Shown here: positions 1-8,951 of the stretch, in pieces
Layout: each line of letters starts with the position of its first letter
Numbering within the stretch: the stretch's first letter is position 1
DNA from: Paramicrobacterium sp051513965
GTDB lineage: Bacteria; Actinomycetota; Actinomycetes; Actinomycetales; Microbacteriaceae
DNA length: 64,000 bases
Assembly (NCBI RefSeq): GCF_051513965.1
Contig: NZ_CP195847.1
Span: 2,914,001 to 2,978,000, forward strand
Reading direction: 5' to 3'
The notes under the pieces: model-generated
The model's database searches: none
What the model was told of the DNA's origin: nothing
Seen by the model: only the letters and a program-made list of their open reading frames with translations
Position numbers and translations under genes: made by a program

Positions 1-411
1 GGGGACGAAGCCTTCTTCATAGGCGTTGCCGTTCTGCGAGATCACACCGTTCACGGCGTGCGGGCGCGAAAGCGCGAGTCGCCAGGCGATCGGCGCACCG
101 TAGTCGTGGGTGAAGACGGTGTACGTCGTGAGCTCGAGGGCGTCGACGAACTGCTCGGTCACCTCGGCGAGCCGGTCGAACGTGTAATCGAAGTCGTCGA
201 CCGATGGAGCTGACGACCGGCCGAAGCCGATGTGGTCCGGCGCGATGACGCGATATTCGGTCGCGAGAAGCGGAATGAGGTGTCGGAACATGTGCGAGCT
301 GGTCGGGTAGCCGTGCAGAAGCAGCAGCACGGGCGCATCGGAGGGACCGGCTTCGCGATAGAAGACGTCGAGCCCGTCGACCTGGACGGTGCGGTGGTGG
401 ACCATGACCAT
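1..411 (-). CDS. alpha/beta hydrolase, C-terminus cut by the window edge
   Basis: This is the N-terminal 137 codons of an alpha/beta-fold hydrolase; the reading frame is open to base 1, so the C-terminal part lies outside the window. The translation begins MVMVHHRTVQ and contains the oxyanion-hole motif LLLHGYPTS and the strand APDHIGFG, which are typical of haloalkane-dehalogenase, epoxide-hydrolase and C-C hydrolase type enzymes. The nucleophile elbow would follow at about residue 105; here THDYGAP suggests an Asp nucleophile (HDYG), as in epoxide hydrolases and dehalogenases. ATG codons at 411 and 405 are both possible starts. It is divergent from the CGNR regulator at 456, with a palindromic operator candidate between them, so it is a likely target of that regulator. 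The substrate is unknown. Confidence 0.85.
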   Translation of the reverse strand, partial: MVMVHHRTVQVDGLDVFYREAGPSDAPVLLLLHGYPTSSHMFRHLIPLLATEYRVIAPDHIGFGRSSAPSVDDFDYTFDRLAEVTEQFVDALELTTYTVFTHDYGAPIAWRLALSRPHAVNGVISQNGNAYEEGFVP

Positions 412-412
412 G

Positions 413-444
413 ACTAACCTCTTTCAATTGTTTTACTGGTTAGT
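413..444. promoter_or_regulatory. inverted-repeat operator candidate between hydrolase and CGNR regulator
   Basis: ACTAACC at 413-419 and GGTTAGT at 438-444 form a perfect 7-bp inverted repeat with an 18-bp spacer containing CAATTG. It fills the 44-bp gap between the two divergent start codons, where a shared operator would be expected. Binding by the CGNR protein is inference. Confidence 0.5.
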
Positions 445-455
445 GGGATGCTAGC

Positions 456-1004
456 ATGGACTCAGCTGCTTATGGCAAGACGAAAGAGGATGCCGTGGTT
501 GACGACGAAGAACTTCTCGTTGCGCTGCTCAACAGCGCTCCGGTGCACGACGGACAGCCGACCGATGAGCTCGACGGCGCGTCCGGCCACGCGCTGCTCT
601 CGCGCTTCGGCGGCACCGGAACCACGACCGAGGTCGAGAGCGCCAAACGAATGCGTGACGCTCTGCAGCGCGTGATTCGCGGGCAGGATGCCTCTGACGA
701 GCTGCAGCCGCTGCTCGCGCGTGCGTCACTCCGACCGCACGCCACCGCGGAGGGCATCGACTGGCAGCTCGATGCTCCGGCCGACGAACGTCTCGCGATT
801 CGCGCGGCGCGCGCCTGGTCTCAGGTGCAGCGTGACCTGCCGGGCCGACTGCGCCCGTGCGCGAACACCGAGTGCAACCTCTTCCTCATCGACCACAGCC
901 GCCCAGGTACAGCGAAGTGGTGCTCGATGGCGACGTGCGGCAACCGCATGAAGGTGCGCGCTCACGCGAAGCGCCAGCGCAGCACGTCACCCGCCTCGTC
1001 TTAG
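456..1004 (+). CDS. CGNR zinc-finger (ABATE-domain) transcriptional regulator
   Basis: A protein of 182 residues. The C-terminal 45 residues carry the CGNR zinc-finger signature: CANTEC, then IDHSRPGTAKWCSMATCGNR. The four cysteines would bind zinc and the CGNR end is the family's DNA-binding hallmark. The N-terminal 120 residues match an ABATE-type region only in length and general helical character. These proteins are usually local regulators of a divergent enzyme or exporter gene. Here the divergent neighbour is an alpha/beta hydrolase only 44 bp away. The stop codon overlaps the 3' end of the convergent PfkB gene by 4 bp. The finger assignment is firm; the regulatory role is inferred. Confidence 0.85.
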   Translation: MDSAAYGKTKEDAVVDDEELLVALLNSAPVHDGQPTDELDGASGHALLSRFGGTGTTTEVESAKRMRDALQRVIRGQDASDELQPLLARASLRPHATAEGIDWQLDAPADERLAIRAARAWSQVQRDLPGRLRPCANTECNLFLIDHSRPGTAKWCSMATCGNRMKVRAHAKRQRSTSPASS

Positions 1005-1957
1005 GCTCGTTCCGCCCCGACTGAATCGAGGTTCGCGCGCAACTCTCCAAGGTAGATTTGCGCACCGGTGCCACCGGATCGAGTCACCGAGTGAGAACCG
1101 GCGAGCGTAGCCCATCTGAGCCGCTCCTCTTCATCATGGATGCCGTGCGCCATCGCGGCGATATATGCGGCGTTGAAGCTGTCGCCTGCACCGGTTGTAT
1201 CGACGACGGAGACCTCCGGAACGTCGACAGTTCTCACATCCCCGTCAGGAGTGGCAACCAGTCCACCATCAGACCCCCGTTTGACGACGACGACAGGACC
1301 GAGCTTGGCTAGCGCGCAGGCGATGTCTTCGTCGGATCCAGCGGGATCATCGGCATACCCTGCACCAACAGCTCGCAGCTCCTGCCGGTTGGGCATGAAG
1401 TGAGTGATGCGCGGCAGCACATCGTCGAGACCGGTCCATTGCTCACTCGGATCCCAATTCGTGTCGACGCTCGTTGTGATTCCCTGCCCACGGAGCTCGT
1501 CGAGAAGCGCAGGCAGGCCAGCCGCGAGCTCCGGAACGAGAAAATACGACGAGAAGTGAACATGCTTGGGCGCGACCCGCTGAACACTCGTTCGCACTGC
1601 CTCGATCGACAGGGTGGGAATGACACCGGGGAAGGTGAAGATCGACCGGTCATCAGGTTGCGAAAGTATCACTGAGATTCCCGTCGCGCCGCCGTCGGCT
1701 CGCAGGAGTTCTGATGTGTCGATGCCGCACTCGGCTAAGTACTCTTCCGTGAGCGTGCCGAAGTAGTCGCTACCCAGTGTGGCGAGCAGGCCCGTATCGA
1801 CACCGAGCTTCACAAGGCCAGCTGCGACGATGGACGCACTTCCGCCCAGCACGAGCTCGGCCGACGTGAGCAACTGCTCGGCTTGTCCGAAGCGCGGCTT
1901 GACGTCTCCGCGCAGAATGAAATCCGGGTTGGTGTCTCCAACGACCAGTGTGTGCAC
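1001..1957 (-). CDS. PfkB-family carbohydrate kinase
   Basis: A sugar kinase of 318 residues in the ribokinase/fructokinase superfamily. It shows the N-terminal glycine-rich signature GGSASIVAAG and the C-terminal PfkB signature DTTGAGDSF; the first Asp of the latter is residue 259, and the catalytic base is the Asp in GAGD. The start chosen is GTG at 1957 (product MHTLVVGDTN), preceded by AAAGGA. A longer upstream extension reads out of the neighbouring permease and is not believed. It is the last gene of the importer operon, 5 bp after the permease stop, so it probably phosphorylates a sugar that the importer and the GH4 enzyme supply (fructose, galactose or tagatose type). The substrate is not determined by the sequence. 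Confidence 0.9.
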   Translation of the reverse strand: MHTLVVGDTNPDFILRGDVKPRFGQAEQLLTSAELVLGGSASIVAAGLVKLGVDTGLLATLGSDYFGTLTEEYLAECGIDTSELLRADGGATGISVILSQPDDRSIFTFPGVIPTLSIEAVRTSVQRVAPKHVHFSSYFLVPELAAGLPALLDELRGQGITTSVDTNWDPSEQWTGLDDVLPRITHFMPNRQELRAVGAGYADDPAGSDEDIACALAKLGPVVVVKRGSDGGLVATPDGDVRTVDVPEVSVVDTTGAGDSFNAAYIAAMAHGIHDEEERLRWATLAGSHSVTRSGGTGAQIYLGELRANLDSVGAERA

Positions 1958-1962
1958 CGGCG

Positions 1963-2838
1963 TTATCCTTTCAGTCCTGAGAAGGTCATTGTCTGGATGA
2001 ACTGTTTCTGGGCGAAGAGGAAGAACAACACCAGCGGGAACACCGCCACGACGTTCCCCGCCATGAGCAGCCCCCATTCAGTCTGGCGCGCTCCCTGGAA
2101 GTTCGCGATTCCGAGCTGAATGGTGAACGCGCTGGGATCATTGATGGCGATCAAGGGCCAAATCAGGTCATTCCACGAGCTGAGCAGAGTGAAGATCGCC
2201 AGTGTGGCGAGCGCTGGTTTGGCGAGCGGCAGCACGATGCGGAAGAAGATTCCCCAGCGCGAACAGCCATCGAGCATTCCCGCTTCTTCCAATTCCACGG
2301 GAAGTCCGATGAAGAACTGGCGCATGAGGAAGATTCCGAACGCCGAGGCCAGCCAAGGGACGATAGCAGCGCCGATCGTGTTGATCAGCCCGATCTTAGA
2401 GAACAGGATGTACGTCGGAATCATAAGCAGCTGAGTCGGCAGCATGATGGTCGCGATGATCAGCAGAAAGCCCATGTTCCGACCTCGGAACTTCAGCCGG
2501 GCGAACCCGTAGCCGGCCAACGAGCACAGCACGATGTGAGCAGCGATCGCGGATGCCGACACGATGACCGAGTTCAGGAGCCATTGCAGCACGTTCGTCG
2601 TCGCGAACAGTTTGCCGAAGTTCTCGAGAGTCAGTGTCGATGGCACGAACGGCGGCGGAAACTGCACCAGTTCGGCTGCCGGCGACAAGGCGGCGAGGAG
2701 CATCTGCACGAAGGGGATGACGAAGATGATGGCGAGCGGCGCAAGCACGAAATGCCAGCCGCTCAGTCGACGGGGGCGTCGTCGAGTTTGCACCGTCACG
2801 TGTGGAGAGATCCCCACGGCTTCACGTGTGGCAACCAT
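1963..2838 (-). CDS. carbohydrate ABC transporter permease (MalG/UgpE type)
   Basis: An inner-membrane permease of 291 residues with a predicted six transmembrane segments, in the binding-protein-dependent sugar importer family. The cytoplasmic EAA loop that docks the ATPase is visible as EEAGMLDGCSRWGIFFRIVLP. The ATG at 2838 shares one base with the stop codon of the upstream permease (TGATG), which decides the start and indicates translational coupling. Its partner is the permease at 2838-3773 and the binding protein at 3776-5098. No ATPase gene is present in the locus; such importers often share an MsiK-type ATPase encoded elsewhere in actinobacteria. Confidence 0.93.
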   Translation of the reverse strand: MVATREAVGISPHVTVQTRRRPRRLSGWHFVLAPLAIIFVIPFVQMLLAALSPAAELVQFPPPFVPSTLTLENFGKLFATTNVLQWLLNSVIVSASAIAAHIVLCSLAGYGFARLKFRGRNMGFLLIIATIMLPTQLLMIPTYILFSKIGLINTIGAAIVPWLASAFGIFLMRQFFIGLPVELEEAGMLDGCSRWGIFFRIVLPLAKPALATLAIFTLLSSWNDLIWPLIAINDPSAFTIQLGIANFQGARQTEWGLLMAGNVVAVFPLVLFFLFAQKQFIQTMTFSGLKG

Positions 2839-3773
2839 CAGAAGGCCTCCTTGTCTCCGCGCCGCGAGTACACGACGACCGCAAGAGTGATGAGAAGTGT
2901 CAGCGCGAACAGCACATAGGCAGCCGCTGATCCGTACCCGAACTCCAAGCCTTTGAAAGCACGCTCCCAGACGAAGTAGACGATGGTCTTCGTTGCGTCC
3001 AGCGGTCCGCCCTTGGTCGTTGTGAAGACCAAATCGAACAGCTTGATCGCTTCGATCATCTGCCAGATGGTGACGAAGACCGTCACCGGCGCAAGCTGAG
3101 GCCAGACGACCCGCCAGAAGGTCTGCCACCTATTGGCCCCGTCGATTCTGGCAGCCTCTATGAGGTCGGCCGGGATGTCCTGAAGTGCCGCGAGATAGAT
3201 CACAGTGGTGAATGCCGCCTGGCCCCAGAGCGACATGATCGCGATCACGATCATCGCCTGCGAAGGATCCTCGAGCCATTCCTGAGCGGGCAGGCCAATC
3301 GTGCGCAGAACGTTGTTTACGACGCCGAACTGCGGGCTGAAGAGGTACGTCGTCAATATTCCCGTGGCAGCAGCCGAGGCGACGAAGGGCACGAAGATCG
3401 CCGTGCGGTAAATGCCGATGAAGCGGATTCGTCTGTTGAGTGCGACAGCAAGGAACAGCCCGGCGAGCACCGAGGACGGCACGAAGAGAATCGTGTAGAA
3501 GAGCGTGTGCATGATCGAGTCGAGAAACTCAGGATCTGCAACGAGACGCGCGTAGTTGTCACCGCCGATGAACGTTGGCTCGCTGAATCCATCCCACTCC
3601 TGCAAAGACAGGATGAACGCCCAGACGGCGGGGAAGATCGAGAGGCCGACGACGATAAGAGAGGCCGGTCCGACGAACGTCCATCCCTCGAAGAACCGCC
3701 TCGTTCCTTTGCCGCGCCCCGTGCTCCCATGCTCCGAAGCACGGGGCGCCACCAGCATCCGAGTCTGACTCAT
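2838..3773 (-). CDS. sugar ABC transporter permease (MalF/UgpA type)
   Basis: A permease of 311 residues, the second membrane subunit of the sugar importer. A basic N-terminal tail is followed by about six membrane segments. The EAA loop reads LIEAARIDGANRWQTFWRVVWP. The start ATG at 3773 lies 2 bp after the stop of the binding-protein gene, so the three transport genes form one transcription unit. The heterodimeric permease pair plus a lipoprotein receptor is the standard layout for oligosaccharide uptake. Specificity is inferred only from the neighbouring GH4 glycosidase. Confidence 0.93.
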   Translation of the reverse strand: MSQTRMLVAPRASEHGSTGRGKGTRRFFEGWTFVGPASLIVVGLSIFPAVWAFILSLQEWDGFSEPTFIGGDNYARLVADPEFLDSIMHTLFYTILFVPSSVLAGLFLAVALNRRIRFIGIYRTAIFVPFVASAAATGILTTYLFSPQFGVVNNVLRTIGLPAQEWLEDPSQAMIVIAIMSLWGQAAFTTVIYLAALQDIPADLIEAARIDGANRWQTFWRVVWPQLAPVTVFVTIWQMIEAIKLFDLVFTTTKGGPLDATKTIVYFVWERAFKGLEFGYGSAAAYVLFALTLLITLAVVVYSRRGDKEAF

Positions 3774-3775
3774 CG

Positions 3776-5098
3776 TTACTTGGAGTCCCCGAGCTTCTCA
3801 TCGGCCTTGTCCGCCGCAGTCTTCAACGCTTCAGCAGGATCCTTCTGACCTTGGAGCACTTGCGAGATCGCACTGCCGATCGCCTCTGAGAGGTTCACGT
3901 AGCCAGGAACCGTCGGACGAGCCTGCTCAGCGTTCTCATTGTTCGCCGCCATGATGTCCAGGCCTGGGTATTGGGCTGCCTGCTCCTTGAACGCGTCAGA
4001 CGAGACTTCGCTCGACCGCAGCGGCAGGTTGCCGATCGCGACGTTCCAGCGGACGTCCTGTTCGGCATCCGTGAGCCACTTCACGAACTCATACGACCAA
4101 TACTCGCGGTTGGCATCCTTGTGATCGAAGAGCGCCCAGATATCAGGGCCGGAAACAGTTTGATGATCGCTGTCAGTTCCGGGAAGGATCGTCACACCGT
4201 AGTCGGTTCCCGCTTTCACGAGGTCGTAGAGCTGCCACGGCCCCGACGTGATCATGCCAATGCGGTCGCTCGCGAACAGCTGCCCGAACTTGGTGTCGGT
4301 CTGATCAAGATAGACACTCTTGTCCGTGACCGCCATGTCCTGCAGGAAGGTGAGCGCGGTGACGCCTGCGTCGGAGGCGAAGGCTGCCGACTGCTGGTCC
4401 TCGCTGAGAATGTCACCACCGTTCTGCCAGAGGTGAGGCCAGAACTGCCATGTCGTCTCCTCGGAACCCGAGACTGAGTAGGCATAGCCGTAGATATTGT
4501 TCGCCGGATCGGTCAGCTTCTTGGCGGCACTTCGGAAGTCATCCCAACTCCACGTCTCGTCGGGATAATCAACCCCGGCCTTGTCGAAGAGGGTCTTGTT
4601 GTAAATGAGAGAGAGGTTGTCGACGATGGCCGGGAATCCGATCGTCTTCTCACCCGTGGGCTGAACAGTCTTGCGCGCCGCTTCGGAGAACTCATCCCAC
4701 TTCACCTCGGGGTCACTCACCTTGTCAGTGATATCGAGAGTGCGGCCCGATGCTTCGAGTTGGCTTGCCCAGGCACCAAAGGAGTAGGAGATGTCCGGGT
4801 AGCTGTTTCCCGCGAAGCCGGCTGACAGCTTCTGCAGAAGCTGCTCGGTCGATGAAGCGCCGGCCGAGACGTCGATGGTGACATTCGGATGCTCCTTCTC
4901 GAACTCGCCCGCCAACTTCTCGATGAGATCTTGTGCTTCATCTGTCTGTCCCGACCACATCGTGATCGTCACGTCGGCATCCTTGTCAAGCGTTGTGGCA
5001 CCTTGCTGGGCACCGCAACCGGAGAGCGCGAGTGCGCTGAGGGCGGCGATAGTTGTACCGACGATGGCACGACGTCGGCGCCGGGGCTGATACGTCAT
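3776..5098 (-). CDS. extracellular sugar-binding lipoprotein of an ABC importer
   Basis: A solute-binding protein of 440 residues. It has a basic start, a hydrophobic stretch and a lipobox LALSGC, with the lipidated Cys at residue 28. The mature protein shows family-1 binding-protein features, including VTITMWSGQTDEAQDLIEKL near the N-terminus and the TSGPWQLYDLVK region. It would capture an oligosaccharide outside the membrane and deliver it to the two permeases that follow. It is the first gene of the operon that runs to 1001 and has a 244-bp leader with candidate DeoR sites. Confidence 0.93.
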   Translation of the reverse strand: MTYQPRRRRRAIVGTTIAALSALALSGCGAQQGATTLDKDADVTITMWSGQTDEAQDLIEKLAGEFEKEHPNVTIDVSAGASSTEQLLQKLSAGFAGNSYPDISYSFGAWASQLEASGRTLDITDKVSDPEVKWDEFSEAARKTVQPTGEKTIGFPAIVDNLSLIYNKTLFDKAGVDYPDETWSWDDFRSAAKKLTDPANNIYGYAYSVSGSEETTWQFWPHLWQNGGDILSEDQQSAAFASDAGVTALTFLQDMAVTDKSVYLDQTDTKFGQLFASDRIGMITSGPWQLYDLVKAGTDYGVTILPGTDSDHQTVSGPDIWALFDHKDANREYWSYEFVKWLTDAEQDVRWNVAIGNLPLRSSEVSSDAFKEQAAQYPGLDIMAANNENAEQARPTVPGYVNLSEAIGSAISQVLQGQKDPAEALKTAADKADEKLGDSK

Positions 5099-5196
5099 TG
5101 TGGACCCTTTCGACTTCTCCTTTGAAGGGAGCGGGAAGCGGGAGATTCATCAGGCAAATGCTTCCCGTGACCCTGACAGTCCCATGACGTATCGCT

Positions 5197-5216
5197 TTGA
5201 GCAATCATTCGCTCAA
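5197..5216. promoter_or_regulatory. inverted repeat upstream of sugar importer operon, DeoR operator candidate
   Basis: TTGAGC at 5197-5202 and GCTCAA at 5211-5216 form a 6-bp inverted repeat with an 8-bp spacer, about 100 bp upstream of the binding-protein start. The right arm context TCGCTCA recurs at 6187-6193 in front of the GH4 gene. It is a candidate site for the DeoR regulator encoded next door. Nothing else is recognised in the 244-bp spacer. Confidence 0.35.
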
Positions 5217-5342
5217 CAAAGTGATCTAATCACTCACTAACACTGCTCGTTTTCAAAGTAGGGCAGGACGGAACAGAGACATAGCAGGATCGCCGCCACG
5301 CTCGGTTGCGACGCTCAGTGACGCAGAATGAGCGAGAAGACG

Positions 5343-6155
5343 CTACACGCGCACAAGATGCACACGCACGCCTGCGCGCTCTATGGCGCTGATCTCAGAG
5401 CGCTCTGCCCCGTCATCGGTGACGAGGTCGGTGACCTCCGTGAGGTCAGCGACACGAGCGAGCCGCACCTCCCCCAGCTTCGTGCTGTCTGCAACGACCA
5501 CGACACGTCCGGCATGCGTCACCATTGAGCGGTTCGTGCGCGCTTCAATGTCGTCATACGTCGTCAGCCCGTTCACCGCGGTGACGCCATCCGCGCCGAT
5601 GACCGTCATGGCGACGTTGATCGCGTTGAGAGCGCCCTCTGCGAGCGACCCCACGAGCTCAAATGACGCAGGACGCAGGACTCCTCCGGTCATGACTACT
5701 TTGACTTTGCTGCGCGATGCGAGTTCATAAGCCGTTGTCAGTGAATTCGTCACGATCGTCAGATCAGTGCGCGACGTCAGATTGCGTGCAACCTCTGCCG
5801 CTGTGCTTCCACCCCCGATCGCGATGGCCTGACGTCCGTGCGGAATCAGCTCGGCGGCCTTTCGTGCGATCGCCACTTTGGCGTCCCGCTCTGTGGAGTC
5901 GCGGTATCGCACAGGCAGCTCCGCTTTCAGCTCGGTGGCCTGTGCACCCCCGTGCGTCCGAGTGAGGAATCCCTGCGATTCGAGCAACGCGAGATCACGC
6001 CGGATCGTGGCCGGCGATGATTCGAGATCACGAGTCAGGTGGGAAAGTGTCACTGATCCATGCTCGGCGAGCGCCGTGAGAATGGCGGAGAGCCGAGCAG
6101 AACGCTTCGCCGACGCAACGATGGGCTGACTCGCAGATGGGAGCATGTGACTCAT
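5343..6155 (-). CDS. DeoR/GlpR-family transcriptional regulator
   Basis: A repressor of 270 residues. The N-terminal winged helix-turn-helix is at about residues 20-75, with SHLTRDLESSPATIRRDLALL as recognition region and the wing sequence FLTRTHGGA that is diagnostic of the family. The C-terminal part is the DeoR sugar-phosphate sensor domain (IAIGGGSTAAEVARNL, VMTGGVLRPASFELVG, GADGV). The family responds to phosphorylated sugars made by the pathway, which fits a PfkB kinase in the same locus. It sits between the importer operon and the divergent GH4 gene and probably controls both. Confidence 0.92.
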   Translation of the reverse strand: MSHMLPSASQPIVASAKRSARLSAILTALAEHGSVTLSHLTRDLESSPATIRRDLALLESQGFLTRTHGGAQATELKAELPVRYRDSTERDAKVAIARKAAELIPHGRQAIAIGGGSTAAEVARNLTSRTDLTIVTNSLTTAYELASRSKVKVVMTGGVLRPASFELVGSLAEGALNAINVAMTVIGADGVTAVNGLTTYDDIEARTNRSMVTHAGRVVVVADSTKLGEVRLARVADLTEVTDLVTDDGAERSEISAIERAGVRVHLVRV

Positions 6156-6179
6156 AACAGCAATTTGAACACATTCTCA

Positions 6180-6193
6180 CGAGCGCTCGCTCA
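6180..6193. promoter_or_regulatory. palindrome in DeoR/GH4 intergenic region
   Basis: CGAGCGCTCG at 6180-6189 is a perfect 10-bp palindrome that runs into GCTCA. It lies in the 91-bp gap between the divergent regulator and glycosidase genes and shares TCGCTCA with the repeat at 5197-5216. It is a plausible operator by position only. Confidence 0.35.
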
Positions 6194-6246
6194 GAAATAC
6201 TGATCGCTTTATCCACAAATCTGAGTGATGCGGCCACAATGCTCCT

Positions 6247-7551
6247 ATGACACGAGTCACTTTCGTCGGCGCTGGAAGCGTCGTCTTTACAAAGCAACTG
6301 CTGGCAGATCTCCTGCGGTTTCCTGACTTCAGCGAGCTTGAGATCTCGCTGCACGACATCAGTCCAGAGCGCCTGCGCGTCGCTGAAGCAACCGCTCACT
6401 CCGTGTCGAGTCAGCTGGACGCTCGCGCACGCATCACTGCATCCGCCGATCGACGCCGCGCACTCGAAGGCGCTGACTTCGTCATCAACATGATCCAGGT
6501 GGGCGGTATCGATGGAACCCGCTTCGACCTTGAAATTCCTGCACGCCATGGCCTCCTGCAGACGATCGGAGACACGACGGGTGTCGGAGGCGTCTTTCGA
6601 GGGCTTCGCACATTCCCCGTGCTCACGCAGATCCTGCGCGACATGGCCGAGGTCTGTCCAGACGCGTACTTCCTCAATTACACGAACCCCATGACGATGA
6701 ATGTCTGGTGGGCTGGGGTTGTCGCCCCCGAGATTCGCACAATCGGGCTTTGCCACAGCGTCTACTGGACCGCCCATGATCTCGCGGAGCTCGTAGGCCT
6801 CGCGGTTGACGAAACCCACTACCGAGCTGCCGGCTTGAACCATCAGTCCTGGTTGCTGGAGTGGACAGACCGTGATGGCGAGAACCTCTATCCGCGGCTG
6901 CGACAGCGCATCGACGATGACCCACAGCTCCAACGTAGGGTGCGTGCGGAGATCTTCCGGCGAGTCGGGTACTACCCCACTGAAACCAGCGAACACTCGT
7001 CAGAGTATCTCTCGTGGTTCCTTCGTTCGGCCGAACAGCGAGATCGTTTCCGCCTAACTCCTCTTGAGTACCTGCAGATCAGCGAAGACAACGTCGCCGA
7101 GTTCGAGCACACACGTACGGTGCTGGACAATGGCAACGACGTCGCACTCGAGGAGGATGCAACTGAATACGCACCTCAGCTCATTCACTCGATCGTGACA
7201 GGCACGAAGCGTGAGATCCACGGCAATGTTCCGAACAGAGGCCTCATTGATAACCTCCCTGAGGCAGAAGTCGTCGAAGTGCCATGCGTCGTCGACGGGG
7301 ACGGCATCCACCCCGTACCGATGGGTCCGCTTCCGCGCGCATGCGTCACTGTGAATCGGGCCTATGCCGCGGTGGCCGGAGCGACGATCGAGGCGGCTCG
7401 CCGAGAAGACCCGCTACTCGTACGGCAGGCCTTGCTGGCCGACCCCAATGCGACCTCAAGCGTGACTCCCGAAGCTCTGTGGGACATCTGCAATGAGCTG
7501 ACCGCGGCGCACTCCGCCCATCTGCCGGAGGGGCTGCGAGTGCACATCTGA
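6247..7551 (+). CDS. glycoside hydrolase family 4 enzyme, probable alpha-galactosidase
   Basis: A protein of 434 residues with the GH4 architecture: an NAD-binding Rossmann start VTFVGAGSVVFT, the NYTNPM segment at 144-149, the metal-site motif CHSV at 169-172 and GLNHQSW at 196-202, whose His completes the metal site. GH4 enzymes hydrolyse glycosides by an NAD-dependent redox mechanism with Mn2+. The CHSV variant is known from the MelA-type alpha-galactosidase subgroup, whereas 6-phospho-glycosidases carry CNVP or CDMP. It is divergent from the DeoR gene and faces away from the ABC importer, suggesting hydrolysis of imported, unphosphorylated alpha-galactosides. It could be an alpha-glucosidase. 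Confidence 0.88.
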   Translation: MTRVTFVGAGSVVFTKQLLADLLRFPDFSELEISLHDISPERLRVAEATAHSVSSQLDARARITASADRRRALEGADFVINMIQVGGIDGTRFDLEIPARHGLLQTIGDTTGVGGVFRGLRTFPVLTQILRDMAEVCPDAYFLNYTNPMTMNVWWAGVVAPEIRTIGLCHSVYWTAHDLAELVGLAVDETHYRAAGLNHQSWLLEWTDRDGENLYPRLRQRIDDDPQLQRRVRAEIFRRVGYYPTETSEHSSEYLSWFLRSAEQRDRFRLTPLEYLQISEDNVAEFEHTRTVLDNGNDVALEEDATEYAPQLIHSIVTGTKREIHGNVPNRGLIDNLPEAEVVEVPCVVDGDGIHPVPMGPLPRACVTVNRAYAAVAGATIEAARREDPLLVRQALLADPNATSSVTPEALWDICNELTAAHSAHLPEGLRVHI

Positions 7552-7633
7552 TTTCGAGGCGATCACCCCTGCGCGGCATCCTTCTGCCCCTCACTCCTTC
7601 GGTAGGCTTGTGCCGCTACGAGGGGAGGCACGG

Positions 7634-8833
7634 GTGACCGAGCGCAAGCCGTCAGTCTGGACGCTTCCCGGAATTCCCCCTCTGCTCGTCACCACCGCAC
7701 TCGCGTTCAGCGGCTTCTCGTTGCTGATGCCGGTGGCGCCCCTCTGGGCCTCGCACGGTGGTGCGGACAGCTTCGGGATCGGGCTCGTCAACGGGCTGCT
7801 CATGCTCGTGACCGTCGCGACCCAGATGCTCGTCGCGCCCGGTCTCCGCGTGCTCGGGTGGACCAAGATGCTCGTGATCGGCGTGTTCTTCCTCGGAGCG
7901 CCCTCGATTCTGCACCTGCTCTCCGACCAGCTTCCGCTCGTGCTCGGTCTCGCGGCCGCCCGCGGTATCGGGTTCGGCATCATCACGGTCTGCGGCTCAT
8001 CCGCCGTCGCCGCGCTCGTGGAGCCGAAGCGCCGCGGCCGGGCGATCGGCGCCTACGGTCTCGCGATCGCGATGCCCCAGTTCGTACTCATCCCGGCCGC
8101 GCCGTGGATCGCCGAGTACATCGACTTCTCCGTCGTCTTCGCGCTCGGCGCCGCGCCGGTCGCCGCAATTCCATTCGCGATCGTGCTGGGACGCCGCCTC
8201 GCGCTCGCCCCACCCCCAAAGACCTCGCCGATCGACGTGGCTCCGCAGGGCTCACGCATCGCTGCGGTGCGCACGCGCGCCGTCGTCATGCCGATCATCG
8301 CGCTGCTAACGATCACGTGCACGGGCGGCGCGGTGCTGACGTTCGCCCCGACCATGCTCACCGATACCACCAACGTCGTGCTCGCGCTCCTCACCCTCAC
8401 CGGTCTCGGCGCGTTCAGCCGCTGGTTCTTCGGCGGCGTCGCGGACCGGTTCGGTGCCCGTCGCTTCATCGCACCGCTGCTCGTGGTCGCTGCGCTGGGG
8501 GCTATGGGCGTCGCCTTCGGCGTGACAGGCGGGACGGATGCCGCGCACACGGCGCTTCTGCTGGTCGGCTCGGCGTTCATCGGGACCGCGTACGGCGGTT
8601 TGCAGAACGTCACCCTCGTCGAAGCGTTCGCGGCAGCCGGCGATCGCGCGCGCAACGTCGTCAGTGTCGTGTGGAACGCAGGCTTCGATCTCGGCACCGG
8701 CCTCGGCTCCGCCCTGGTCGGGACTCTCGCGACGGCCACGTCGTTCCCGGCCAGCTTCGTCATGCTCGCGGTCGTGAGCGTCGTGATCGCGGCGCTCGTC
8801 GTCATGCTGCGACCCCGCACCACGTTCGCGTAG
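7634..8833 (+). CDS. MFS transporter, probable exporter
   Basis: A major facilitator superfamily carrier of 399 residues with about 12 hydrophobic segments. The cytoplasmic loop motif after the eighth helix is visible as GGVADRFGARRFIAPLL, and the first-half loop contains LVEPKRRGRAIGAYG. The GTG at 7634 is chosen because GAGGGGAGG lies 5 bp upstream; a GTG 24 bases earlier has no ribosome-binding site. The drug/sugar specificity is not readable from the sequence. It follows the GH4 gene on the same strand after 82 bp with no clear promoter, so read-through is possible. Confidence 0.85.
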   Translation: MTERKPSVWTLPGIPPLLVTTALAFSGFSLLMPVAPLWASHGGADSFGIGLVNGLLMLVTVATQMLVAPGLRVLGWTKMLVIGVFFLGAPSILHLLSDQLPLVLGLAAARGIGFGIITVCGSSAVAALVEPKRRGRAIGAYGLAIAMPQFVLIPAAPWIAEYIDFSVVFALGAAPVAAIPFAIVLGRRLALAPPPKTSPIDVAPQGSRIAAVRTRAVVMPIIALLTITCTGGAVLTFAPTMLTDTTNVVLALLTLTGLGAFSRWFFGGVADRFGARRFIAPLLVVAALGAMGVAFGVTGGTDAAHTALLLVGSAFIGTAYGGLQNVTLVEAFAAAGDRARNVVSVVWNAGFDLGTGLGSALVGTLATATSFPASFVMLAVVSVVIAALVVMLRPRTTFA

Positions 8834-8951
8834 CCTCACTCGCATCCACCGACCCCGTCACGGCCATGACTTCGAGCCACGAACCGCAATCCTGACCCCT
8901 ACAGAGGGTCTGAGCTCGTGCACCCTGATCACGAAACGATACCGATCGTAT

